A stretch of 64,000 bases of DNA from Taeniopygia guttata (Eukaryota > Chordata > Aves > Passeriformes > Estrildidae): the NCBI RefSeq assembly GCF_048771995.1, contig NC_133060.1:1447501-1511500 (forward strand), given 5' to 3'. Made by a program: the position numbers and the translations under genes. Of the stretch, positions 55,701 to 64,000 are shown piece by piece (the first letter of the stretch is position 1; every line of letters starts with the position of its first letter). Below the pieces are notes generated by a model, which did no database searches, was not told where the DNA came from, and worked only from the letters and a program-made list of their open reading frames with translations.

Positions 55701-58700
55701 TTGGGGGAAAATTGGGGAAAATAGGGGGGGAAATAGGGAAAATTGGGGGGAAATGGGGAAAATTGGGGGGGAAATGGGGAAAATGGGGAGAAAAAGGGGG
55801 GAAATGGGAGGAAAATTGGGGGGAAAAGGGGGAGAAGATGTAGAAAAATCGCGGGGAAACAGGGGGGGAAATTGGGGGGGAAATTGGGGGAAATGGGGAA
55901 AATTGGGGGGAAAATGGGGGGGAAATGTGGAAAATTGGGGGAAATTGGGGGAAATTGGGGAAATTAGGGGGAAAATGGGGAAAATTGGGGGAAATTGGGG
56001 GGAATTAGGGGGGATTGGGGGGAATTGGGGGAAAATGGGGGTGAAAATGGTGGAGAAATGAGGGGGAAAATGGGGGGGAAATTGGGGGGAATTGGGGGGG
56101 ATTTGGGGGGGATTGGGGGAAATTTGGGGGGAAATTTGGTAAAAATTGGGGGGAAAAATGAGAGAAATTGGGGGGGAATTGGGGGGGAAAATGGGGAGAG
56201 AAATGGGGGAAATTGGGGGGAATTCGGGGGAAATAGGGAAAAATGGGGGGAATTAGGGGGAAAATGGGGGGGAAATGGGGAAAATTGGGGGGGAAATGGG
56301 GAAAATGGGGGGAAAATAGGGGAAATTGGGGGAAATTGTGGGGAAATCGGGGGGAATTGGGGGGAAATCGGGGGGAATTGGGGGGAAATCGGGGCGAATT
56401 GGGGGGAATTAGGGAAAATTGGGGGGAAATTGGGGGGGAAATGGGGAAAATGGGGGGAAATTGGGGGAATTGGGGGGAGAAATGGGGAAAATTGGGGGAA
56501 ATTGGGGGGAATTTGGGGGGAATTGGGGGGAATAAGGGGGAAAATTGGGAAAATTGGGGGGGAAATGGGGAAAATGGGGGGAATTAGGGAAAATTGGGGG
56601 AAATTGGGGTGAAAATAGGGAAAATTGGGAAAAAAGGGGGGAAAATGAAGGAAAATGGGGGGGAATGGGGGAGAATAGGTGGAAAAATGGAGGGGAAATG
56701 GGGTGAAAATGGTGGAGAAATGAGGGGGAAAAGGGGGGGAAATTGGGGGGAAATTGGGGGGAAATGGGAAAATAGGGGGAAAATGGGGGGAAATAGGGGG
56801 GAAAATAGGGAAAATTGGGGGGAAATTAGGGGAAATGGGGAAAATGGGGAATTGGGGGAAAAAGGGGAAAAATGGGGAAAAAAAGGGGAAAAAGGGGAAA
56901 AATGGGGAAAAAAAGTGGATTAAAAAAAGGTGAAACCAGGCAAAAATTCGGAATTTTTCTTCTTTCCACAGGGACTCACCAACTTTTTCTTCTTCTTTCC
57001 CTAAAATCGGAGAAATAATAAATTAATTTTGAATATTGATTTAATGTTTTTGAATTTTATATTAAAATTATGTTTATTTAAATAATTTTATTCTAATATA
57101 ATTTCTATAACTATGTTTATATCGTGTAAATTATACATTTATAGTAATTTTAATATTCATTTAATATTTTAAATTTTACACTAAAACTTATATTTTTATA
57201 ATTTATATTCAATTTAAATTCTATTTACATAGTGGAAAGTACAGAATTGCATTCATATGTAATTTAAATAATTTTATTTTTATATAATTTATATAATTAT
57301 ATAATTTAAATTATACACTTACATTAATTTTAATATTAATTTAATATTTTTAATTTAAATACTAAAATTTATATTTTTTTAGTTTACATTATATTTAAAA
57401 TATATTTAAATACTTATAATGACAGAATTATATTCCTATAAAATGTCAATAATTTTGGTTTTATATGATTTATATAATTATATTTATATAATTTAAATTA
57501 TACATTCTTATTAATTTTAATACGTATTTACTATTAATTAAATTAACAAATAATTTGGGAAAACACTCACGGTGCTCCTCGAGGCACCACCCTGCAGGAA
57601 ATCATAAAAAAGAGCAGAAAAAACCATAAAAATATAAAATTAATTAAAAATAATAAAAATAAAATGAAAAAATTAGAGTAAAATAGGAAAAAAAAAAGAA
57701 ATTAAATAGAAAAATGAAGGAAAAAAACCAGAATAAAACAGAATTAAAGAAGGCCCGGGATACTCACAGATCCTTAATCGAGATTCCTCTGGGAATAGAA
57801 AATTAATTGGGATTAATTAAGAAATTAAAATTAAAAATTAAAACAAAAAATAGAAAAATTAATTATTATTGTAATTAAGGACTCACCCAGCTCCGCGTTC
57901 ATCTCGGCTGGAAAAGGAGGAAAAAATGGAATTTCCGTGAGGAAAAACGGGAATTTCTGGGATGAAAAATTGGAATTTTTGGGATGAAAAATGGGAATTT
58001 CTGGGAGGAAAAATTGGAATTTCCGGGAGGAAAAATGGGAATTTTCATGAGGAAAAAATGAGAATTTCCGTGAGGAAAAATGGGAATTTTTGGGAGGAAA
58101 AATTGGAATTTTTGGGAGGAAAAATGGGAATTTCCAGGAGGAAAAATTGGAATTTTTGGGAGGAAAAATGGGAATTTCCGTGAGGAAAAATGGGAATTTC
58201 CGGGAGGAAAAATTGGAATTTCTGGGATGAAAAATTGGAATTTTTGGGAGGAAAAATGGGAATTTTTGGGAGGAAAAATTGGAATTTCCGGGATGAAAAA
58301 TGGGAATTTCTGGGATGAAAAATTGGAATTTTTGGGAGGAAAAATGGGAATTTCTGTGATGAAAAATTGGAATTTTTGGGAGGAAAAATGGGAATTTCCG
58401 GGAGGAAAAATGGGAATTTCCGTGAGGAAAAATGGGAATTTCTGGGATGAAAAATGGGAATTTCTGGGAGGAAAAATGGGAATTTTTGGGAGGAAAAATG
58501 GGAATTTCCGTGAGGAAAAATGGGAATTTCCGGGATGAAAAATGGGAATTTCTGGGATGAAAAATTGGAATTTTTGGGAGGAAAAATTGGAATTTCCAGG
58601 AGGAAAAATGGGAATTTCTGGGATGAAAAATTGGAATTTCCGGGATGAAAAATGGGAATTTCCGGGAGGAAAAATTGGAATTTTTGGGAGGAAAAATTGG

Positions 58701-61700
58701 AATTTCCAGGAGGAAAAGTGGGAATTTCCGCGAGGAAAAAATGGGAATTTTCATGAGGAAAAAATGAGAATTTCCGTGAGGAAATTCCATGGTCTGGCAG
58801 AAAATCCCATTTTTCCCAAATTCCCATTTCCAAAATTCTCATTATTTCCCAAAAATTCCCATTTTTTTCCCGAAAATTCCCATTATTTCCTAAAAATTCC
58901 CATTATTTCCCAAAAATTCCCATTTCCAAAATTCCCATTATTCCCGAAATTCCCATTAACAAAATTCCCATTATTCCCGAAATTCCAATTATTTCTCAAA
59001 TTCCCATTAACAAAATTTCCATTATTCCCGAAATTCTTATTTCCAAAATTCTCATTATTTCCAGAAAATTCTCATTATTTCTCAAAAAATCCAATTATTT
59101 TTGAATTCCCATTATTTCCCAAATTCCCATTTCAAAATTCCCATTTTTCCCCAAATTCCCATTTTTCCCCAATTCCCATTATTCCCAAAATTCCCATTTT
59201 TCCCCAAATTCCCATTTTTTTTGGGCCACTCACCGATCTGTTTGTCCCGTCGTTCTGTGGAAAATGGGGCAAAAATTCAAATTATTATCCCAAAAAAAAG
59301 AGAATAAAATATTATTTTAATATATAATATATTAAAACACGATAAATTAAAAAATATAATTTATTTAACTCCATAATATAGTAAAATAAAGTGGAAAATT
59401 GGGAAAAATTCAAAATATTATCCCAAAAAAAGGGAAAAAAATATTATTTACATCCGTAATGCCGTTGATATTTGCATATTTGAATATATAAAAATATATT
59501 TAAATACACTATATTATATTATATATATTTAAATAGGGTATATTTGAAAATATTGATTTATTTAAATATAAAATAGAGTAAAAAATTCCCTTTTTTGGGA
59601 CACTCACCGATCTCTCTGTCCCGTTGTTCTGTGGAAAATTGGGCAAAAATTCAAATTATTATCCCCAAAAAAGAGAAATAAAATATTATTTTAATATATA
59701 ATATAGTAAAATATGATAAATTTAAGAATATAATTTATTTAAATACATAACATAGTAAAATAAAGTGGAAAATTGGGAAAAATTCAGAATATTATTCCAA
59801 AAAAAAGAGAAAAAATATTATTTACATCTGTAATGCTAATGATATTTGCATATTTGAATATATTAAAATATATTTAAATACACTATATTATATTATATAT
59901 ATTTAAATAGGATATATTTGAAAATATTGATTTATTTAAATATAAAATAGAGTAAAAAATTCCCATTTTTGGGACACTCACCGATCTCTCTGTCCCGTTG
60001 TTCTGTGGAAAATTGGGAAAAAATTCAAATTATTATCCCAAAAAAAAGAGAAATAAAATATTAATTTAATATATAATATATTTAAATACGATAAATTTAA
60101 AAATATAATTTATTTAAATACATAATATAGTAAAATGAAGTGGAAAATTGGGAAAAATTCAAATTTATTATCCCAAAAAAAGGGAAATAAAATATTATTT
60201 AAATCTGTACTGCCTTTAATATTTGTAAATTTAAACAAACAATATGTATTTAAATATATTATATTATATTATATATATTTAAATAGGATATATTTGAAAA
60301 TATCGATTTATTTAAATATAAAATAGAGTAAAAAATTCCCATTTTTGGGACACTCACCGATCTCTCTGTCCCGTTGTTCTGTGGAAAATTGGGCAAAAAT
60401 TCAAATTATTATCCCAAAAAAAGAGAAATAAAATATTATCTGAATATATAATATATTTAAATAGAATAAATTAAAAAATATAATTTATTTAAATACATAA
60501 TATAATAAAATAAAGTGGAAATTTGGGAAAAATTCAAATTATTATCCCAAAAAAAGAGAAAAAAATATTATTTAAATCTGTACTGCCTTTAATATTTGTA
60601 AATTTAAACAGAAAATATATATTTAAATATATTATATTATATTATATATATTTAAATAGGATATATTTGAAAATATTGATTTATTTAAATATAAAATAGA
60701 GTAAAAAATTCCCATTTTTGGGACACTCACCGATCTCTTTGTCCCGTTGTTCTGTGGAAAATTGGGTAAAAATTCAAATTATTATCCCAAAAAAAGAGAA
60801 ATAAAATATTATCTGAATATATAATATATTTAAATACGATAAATTAAAAAATATAATTTATTTAAATACATAACATAGTAAAATGAAGTGGAAAATTGGG
60901 AAAAATTCAAAACATTATCCCAAAAAAAAGGAAATAAAATATTATTTACATCTTTACCGCCTTCAAAATATTTGCATATTTTAGTACATATTTCATAAAA
61001 TAAATAAAATAATAAAACATAAATAAAATAATGAATTTAATTATTTAATAGGGTAAATTACAGCAGAAAATCGGGCAAAAATTCAAATTATTATGGCCAA
61101 AAAAAAAGAGAAATAAAATATTATTTACATCTGCATTACGTGTGATAATATATTTAAATAAAATAATAATTTAATTATTATTTAAATAAATATTTAAATA
61201 ATAAGGTGATGTATTAATTGAAAAACCAAATTTTAAATTAAATTTGAATTTGGAATTCTGGACTCACCCAGCGCCGCCCTGAGCTCCTCTGGGAAAGCAA
61301 AAAAATTTGGATTATTTGGGGATTTTTTGGTGGAAATTTGGATTTTTTCGGGGATTTTATTGTGGAAATTTTAAATTTCTTTTTGATTTTTTTTTTGGTG
61401 GAAATTTGGATAATTTTGGAGATTTTTTCCTGGAAATTTGGATTTTTTGGGATTTTTTTGGCAGAAATTCGGATTTTTGGGAATTTTTTTTGTGGAAATT
61501 TGGATTTTTTGGGATTTTTTTGGCAGAAATTTGGATTATTGGGAATTTTTTCGGTGAAAATTTGGATTTTTTTGGGGGATTTTATTGTGGAAATTTTGAT
61601 TTTTTTGGGATTTTTTTTTGTGGAAATTTGGATTATTTTGGAGATTTTTTTCTGGAAATTTGGATTTTTTGGCAGAAATTTGGGTTTTTGGGAAATTTTC

Positions 61701-63378
61701 GGTGGAAATTTGGATTTTTTTGGGGGATTTTATTGGGGAAATTTTGATTTTTTTGGATTTTTTTTTGGTGGAAATTTGGATTATTTTGGAGACTTTTTTC
61801 TGGAAATTTGGATTTTTTGGGATTTTTTTGGCAGAAATTTGGATTTTTGGGAATTTTTTCGGTGGAAATTTGGATTTTTGGGTGGAAATTTAGATTTTTC
61901 TGGTTTTTTTTGTGGAAATTTGGATTATTTTGGGGATTTTTTGGTGGAAATTTGGATATTTTTTGGGATATTTTTTGTGGAAATTTGCATTATTTTGGCT
62001 ATTTTTTTGGGTGGAAATTTGGATTATTTTGGGGATATTTTGGTGGAAATTTGGATTTTTTGGGTTTTTTTGCAGAAATTTGGATGTTTTTTGGGATTTT
62101 TTTGGGTGGAAATTTGGATTTTTTGGGGATTTATTTGGTGGAAATTACGATTATTTTGGGGTTTTTTTTGTTGAAATTTGGATTTTTTGGGACTTTTTTG
62201 TGGAAATTTGGATTATTTTGGGGATTTTTTTTTTTTTGGAAATTTGGATTTTTTTGGGATATTTTTCCTTCGGATCCGCCGCAGAAATGGGAATTAAACC
62301 CACCCAAGGTTTTGTCGATTTCTCCTGAAAACAAGGAAGGAAAAAAGTTAAAATAATTGAAAATAATTCAAAATAATTTAAAATAACTCAAATTGATTTA
62401 AAATACTTCAGAAAAATTGAAAATAATTAAAAAGAATTAAAAATAATTCAAAATATTTTAAAATAATTTAAAAGAATTCAAAATAATTTTAAAATAATTG
62501 AATGGGGTTTAGGATATGATGCTGATTGTTATTATTATTATATTTTATTAAATTTATTTTATTTTATTATACTTTATTTTATTTTATTTTATTTTAGGAT
62601 TGGTTTCTGGCCAAAAATTTCAAATAATTTAAAATAATTAAATGTGTTTTAGGATATGATGCTTATTATTTTTTCTTATTTTTTAATTATTATTTCTATT
62701 TTAATTTTTATTTTGTTTTATTTTATAATTTTTTTTAGCATTGCTTTCTGTCCAAGAATTTAAAAGATTTTAAAAGAATAGAATGGGTTTTAGGATATTA
62801 ATTTTTATTATTGTATTTATTTAATATTATAACATTAACTTTGATTTTAATTTTCATTTTTATTCTTATAACTATTACTGATGTTTTTCATTATTATTAT
62901 TATTGTTATTATTATTATATAAATTTTGATTTTAATTTTGAATTTTATTATTATAATTATTACTGATGTTTTTCATTATTATTATTGTCGCTATTATTAT
63001 TATATAAATTTTGATTTTAATTTTCATTTTTATTATTATAATTACTACTGTTATTGTTTTTATAATTTAATTTTCCTTTATTTTTGGACTGACCCACTTC
63101 CTCTTCCTCCTCTTCCACTTCCTTTTCCTGTTTTTCCTCTTCCTCTTCCTCCTCCTTTTCCTGTTTTTCCTCCTCCTCGTCTTCCTCTTCCTCCATTTCC
63201 TCTTCCTCTTCCTCTTTTTCTTCTTCCTCTTCCTCCTCATTTATTTCCTCTTCCTGTTCTTCCTCTTCCTCTTCCTGTTCTTCCTCTTCCTCTTCCTCCT
63301 CCGCCTCTTCCTCTTCCTGTTTTTCCTCTTTCTCTTCCTCCTCCATTTCCTCTTCCTCTTCCTCCTCGGGGAGTCCGT
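52186..63378 (-). CDS. Butyrophilin/B-G-like gene, cytoplasmic heptad exons and B30.2 domain (5' part off the right edge)
   Basis: Thirteen minus-strand exons, all phase 1 at internal joins, read through without a stop. They are a Glu-rich exon (63378-63094), eleven 21-nt exons and a 521-nt PRY-SPRY exon. The heptads in order are GEIDKTL, EELRAAL, EQRDKEI, three EQRDREI, ERRDKQI, AEMNAEL, EESRLRI, WWCLEEH and RKEEEKV. The last joins AHITLDPLTSHPRLVLSSDG. Chains of 21-nt heptad exons forming a coiled-coil tail are characteristic of avian B-G genes, and a tail ending in B30.2 is characteristic of butyrophilins. The IgV and transmembrane exons should lie beyond 64,000. The gene is probably a type I membrane protein of the extended MHC. 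A TRIM gene is the alternative for the SPRY exon, but TRIMs do not use heptad micro-exons. Confidence 0.82.
52707..56979. repeat. 4.3-kb homopurine minisatellite intron before the B30.2 exon
   Basis: GGGGGGAAATT, GGGGAAAATGG and GGGGAATTAGGG units run almost without pyrimidines other than T on the plus strand. Larger blocks recur, for example GAAGATGTAGAAAAATCGCGG at about 52990 and 55830, and AAAATGAGAGAAATTGGG at about 52801, 53472, 54199, 54678 and 56156. There is no coding signal. Confidence 0.92.
56980..57000 (-). CDS. 21-nt heptad exon RKEEEKV
   Basis: It is bounded by TTTTAG and GTGAGTCC. It reads in phase 1 directly into the B30.2 exon. Confidence 0.75.
57001..57570. other. AT-rich intron
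   Basis: It has about 200-bp imperfect repeats containing TAATTTTAATATTNATTTAATATTTT at about 57150 and 57325. No feature is recognised. Confidence 0.6.
57571..57591 (-). CDS. 21-nt exon WWCLEEH
   Basis: It is bounded by TTTCCTGCAG and GTGAGTGTT. The WWC sequence departs from the heptad pattern of its neighbours, so it may sit at a break in the coiled coil. It is in frame. Confidence 0.7.
57768..57788 (-). CDS. 21-nt heptad exon EESRLRI
   Basis: It is bounded by TCCCAG and GTGAGTATC. It ends in T rather than G, so the next codon becomes TGG (Trp). Confidence 0.75.
57887..57907 (-). CDS. 21-nt heptad exon AEMNAEL
   Basis: It is bounded by CTTTTCCAG and GTGAGTCC. The sequence follows a coiled-coil heptad with Met and Leu at core positions. 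Confidence 0.8.
57940..58795. repeat. 22-bp GGGAATTTCCGGGAGGAAAAAT minisatellite
   Basis: About 39 units alternate between TTTTTGGGAGG, TTCTGGGATG, TTCCGTGAGG and TTCCAGGAGG cores. It lies in the intron between AEMNAEL and ERRDKQI. From 58800 to 59220 it passes into an AAATTCCCATTATTTCCC array of opposite skew. Confidence 0.92.
59234..59254 (-). CDS. 21-nt heptad exon ERRDKQI
   Basis: It is bounded by TTTTCCACAG and GTGAGTGG. It is the most diverged member of the five tandem copies of the EQRDREI exon. Confidence 0.85.
59608..59628 (-). CDS. 21-nt heptad exon EQRDREI
   Basis: It is bounded by TTTTCCACAG and GTGAGTGT. It lies 374 bp from the neighbouring copy on its left within a tandem array. 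Confidence 0.85.
59982..60002 (-). CDS. 21-nt heptad exon EQRDREI
   Basis: The exon sequence is identical to its neighbours at 59608 and 60358. Splice sites are TTTTCCACAG and GTGAGTGT. Confidence 0.85.
60358..60378 (-). CDS. 21-nt heptad exon EQRDREI
   Basis: The exon sequence is identical to the two copies to its left. Splice sites are TTTTCCACAG and GTGAGTGT. Confidence 0.85.
60731..60751 (-). CDS. 21-nt heptad exon EQRDKEI
   Basis: It is bounded by TTTTCCACAG and GTGAGTGT. One Arg-to-Lys difference separates it from the other copies. Confidence 0.85.
61268..61288 (-). CDS. 21-nt heptad exon EELRAAL
   Basis: It is bounded by TTTCCCAG and GTGAGTCC. EELRxxL resembles the juxtamembrane heptads of butyrophilins and B-G tails. 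Confidence 0.82.
61300..62290. repeat. GGAAATTTGGATTTTTTGGG minisatellite
   Basis: About 30 units of 28-36 bp of the GTGGAAATTTGGATTTTTTGGGATTTTTTT type fill the intron between GEIDKTL and EELRAAL. A larger repeat of about 280 bp is visible (TTTTATTGTGGAAATTTT at about 61356 and 61571). Confidence 0.88.
62304..62324 (-). CDS. 21-nt heptad exon GEIDKTL
   Basis: It is bounded by TTGTTTTCAG and GTGGGTTT. The donor is weaker than the GTGAGT used by the others, so this exon could be optional. Confidence 0.72.
62340..63080. other. AT-rich intron with AATAATTCAAAATA and ATTATTATT runs
   Basis: Imperfect duplications contain GGGTTTAGGATATGATGCT/TTTTAGGATATGATGCTTA (about 62507 and 62649). No coding signal is seen. 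Confidence 0.6.
63094..63378 (-). CDS. Glu-rich exon (95 codons, phase 1-1)
   Basis: It is bounded by a GGGTTTCAG acceptor and a GTCAGTCC donor. It begins DGLPEEEEEE and is then almost all Glu with scattered Lys, Gln, Met, Ala and one Ile-Asn, ending EVEEEEEEV. The DNA is a GAGGAA hexamer-type repeat, probably expanded from one or more heptad exons. The phase is compatible with the following heptads. It may be length-variable. Confidence 0.65.
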
Positions 63379-63396
63379 CTGAAACCCGCAGGAGTC

Positions 63397-64000
63397 GCCA
63401 TGCAAAAATATGCAAATTAGGGCCGTCAGTTGTTTATCGGGAATAAACATCAGCGAATTAATTGGTTAATTAATGATTTATTAGTGATATATGTTAATTA
63501 TAATATTATGGATATTATAGAGATTGATATGTAGTTTGAAACCGCCATGCAAAAATATGCAAATTAGGGCCGTCAGTTGTTTATGGGGAATAAACATCAG
63601 CGAATTAATTGATTAATTAATGACTTATTAGTGACATATGTTAATTATAATATTATGGATATTATAGAGATTGATATGGAGTTTGAAACCGCCATGCAAA
63701 AATATGCAAATTAGGGCCATCACTTGTTTATGGGAAATAAACATCAGTGAATTAATGGATTAATTAATGACTTATTAGTGACATATGTTAATTATAATAT
63801 TATGGATATTATAGAGATTGATATGTAGTTTGAAACCGCCATGCAAAAATATGCAAATTAGGGCCGTCGGTTGTTTATCGGGAATAAACATCAGCGAATT
63901 AATTGGTTAATTAATGACTTATTAGCGATATATGTTAATTATAATATTATAGAGATTTATATGTAGTTTGAAACAATATTTCATGTTTGAATTACAATTA
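63397..64000. repeat. ~146-bp tandem repeat with octamer motifs (four copies, continues off the edge)
   Basis: Copies start at GCCATGCAAAAATATGCAAATT near 63399, 63546, 63692 and 63838. Each contains ATATGCAAATTAGG (an ATGCAAAT octamer), GGGAATAAACATCAG, and palindromic AATTAATTGGTTAATTAATGA and TTAATTATAATATTATGG segments. It lies upstream of the Glu-rich exon, presumably in an intron. Confidence 0.92.

Larger units (their letters stand above)
59230..60960. repeat. Five ~374-bp tandem units, each carrying one heptad exon
   Basis: Exon starts are spaced 374, 374, 376 and 373 bp apart. Each unit contains the exon, GGAAAATTGGGCAAAAATTC, a TTATCCCAAAAAAAGAG block, and AT-rich filler with TAAATACACTATATTATATT. 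The exons differ by only a few bases, so the duplications look recent. Confidence 0.95.

Noticed and set aside
57840-58842. Minus-strand frames of the FFLPKIPIFHPRNSHFSS type
   Set aside because: They are translation of a 22-bp minisatellite inside an intron. The only real exon there is the 21-nt AEMNAEL exon.

Overview
The window looks like GC-rich, gene-dense avian DNA, most likely from a small microchromosome or dot chromosome near an MHC-type region. This is inferred, not proven. The main reason is a gene at the right end whose cytoplasmic tail is spelled by many separate 21-nt, phase-1 exons followed by a PRY-SPRY exon. That is the layout of avian B-G/butyrophilin-like MHC genes. At the left, VARS1 and LSM2 lie side by side on the same strand, as in the human MHC class III region. 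Nearly all intronic, UTR and intergenic sequence is tandem repeat with 10-400 bp units. I saw no recognisable transposon, retroviral element, tRNA, rRNA or CRISPR array.

Layout: (1) 1-13.9 kb, minus strand: the 5' part of VARS1 (valyl-tRNA synthetase), with a non-coding first exon, three coding exons for the N-terminal GST-like domain, and giant minisatellite introns; the catalytic part lies off the left edge. (2) 15.25-26.7 kb, minus strand: complete LSM2 (95 aa, five exons). (3) 27.4-33.6 kb, plus strand: a candidate small gene encoding about 43 aa, not recognised. (4) 33.6-36.2 kb: AT-rich and simple-sequence spacer with one short hairpin island. (5) 36.2-50.6 kb, plus strand: a ten-finger C2H2 zinc-finger gene (1,050 aa predicted) with 42 in-frame copies of a 15-aa repeat between two finger clusters and a 3'UTR of about 6.9 kb that is nearly all a 31-bp minisatellite. 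(6) 51.0-64.0 kb, minus strand: the 3' half of a butyrophilin/B-G-like gene with a Glu-rich exon, eleven 21-nt heptad exons and a terminal B30.2 exon; its Ig and transmembrane exons would lie beyond the right edge.

The most unusual theme is that repeat arrays have captured exon edges. In VARS1 and LSM2 the last or first tens of bases of true exons, with their splice sites, recur inside the neighbouring introns: 11 donor-bearing tails of VARS1 exon 3, 4 acceptor-bearing heads of exon 4, 1 tail of exon 2, and about 20 acceptor-bearing heads of LSM2 exon 5. In VARS1, intron base skew flips sign at every exon. In the candidate small gene the two ends of one intron are long reverse-complementary decamer arrays. 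In the butyrophilin-like gene the same kind of tandem duplication has apparently made new protein, as five 374-bp units each carry a heptad exon.

The genes are not an operon. VARS1 acts in translation, LSM2 in U6 snRNP function and mRNA decay, the zinc-finger protein is a probable DNA-binding regulator, and the butyrophilin-like protein is a probable immune surface molecule. Exon calls rest on reading frames, splice signals and remembered family sequences, with no alignment or transcript data.
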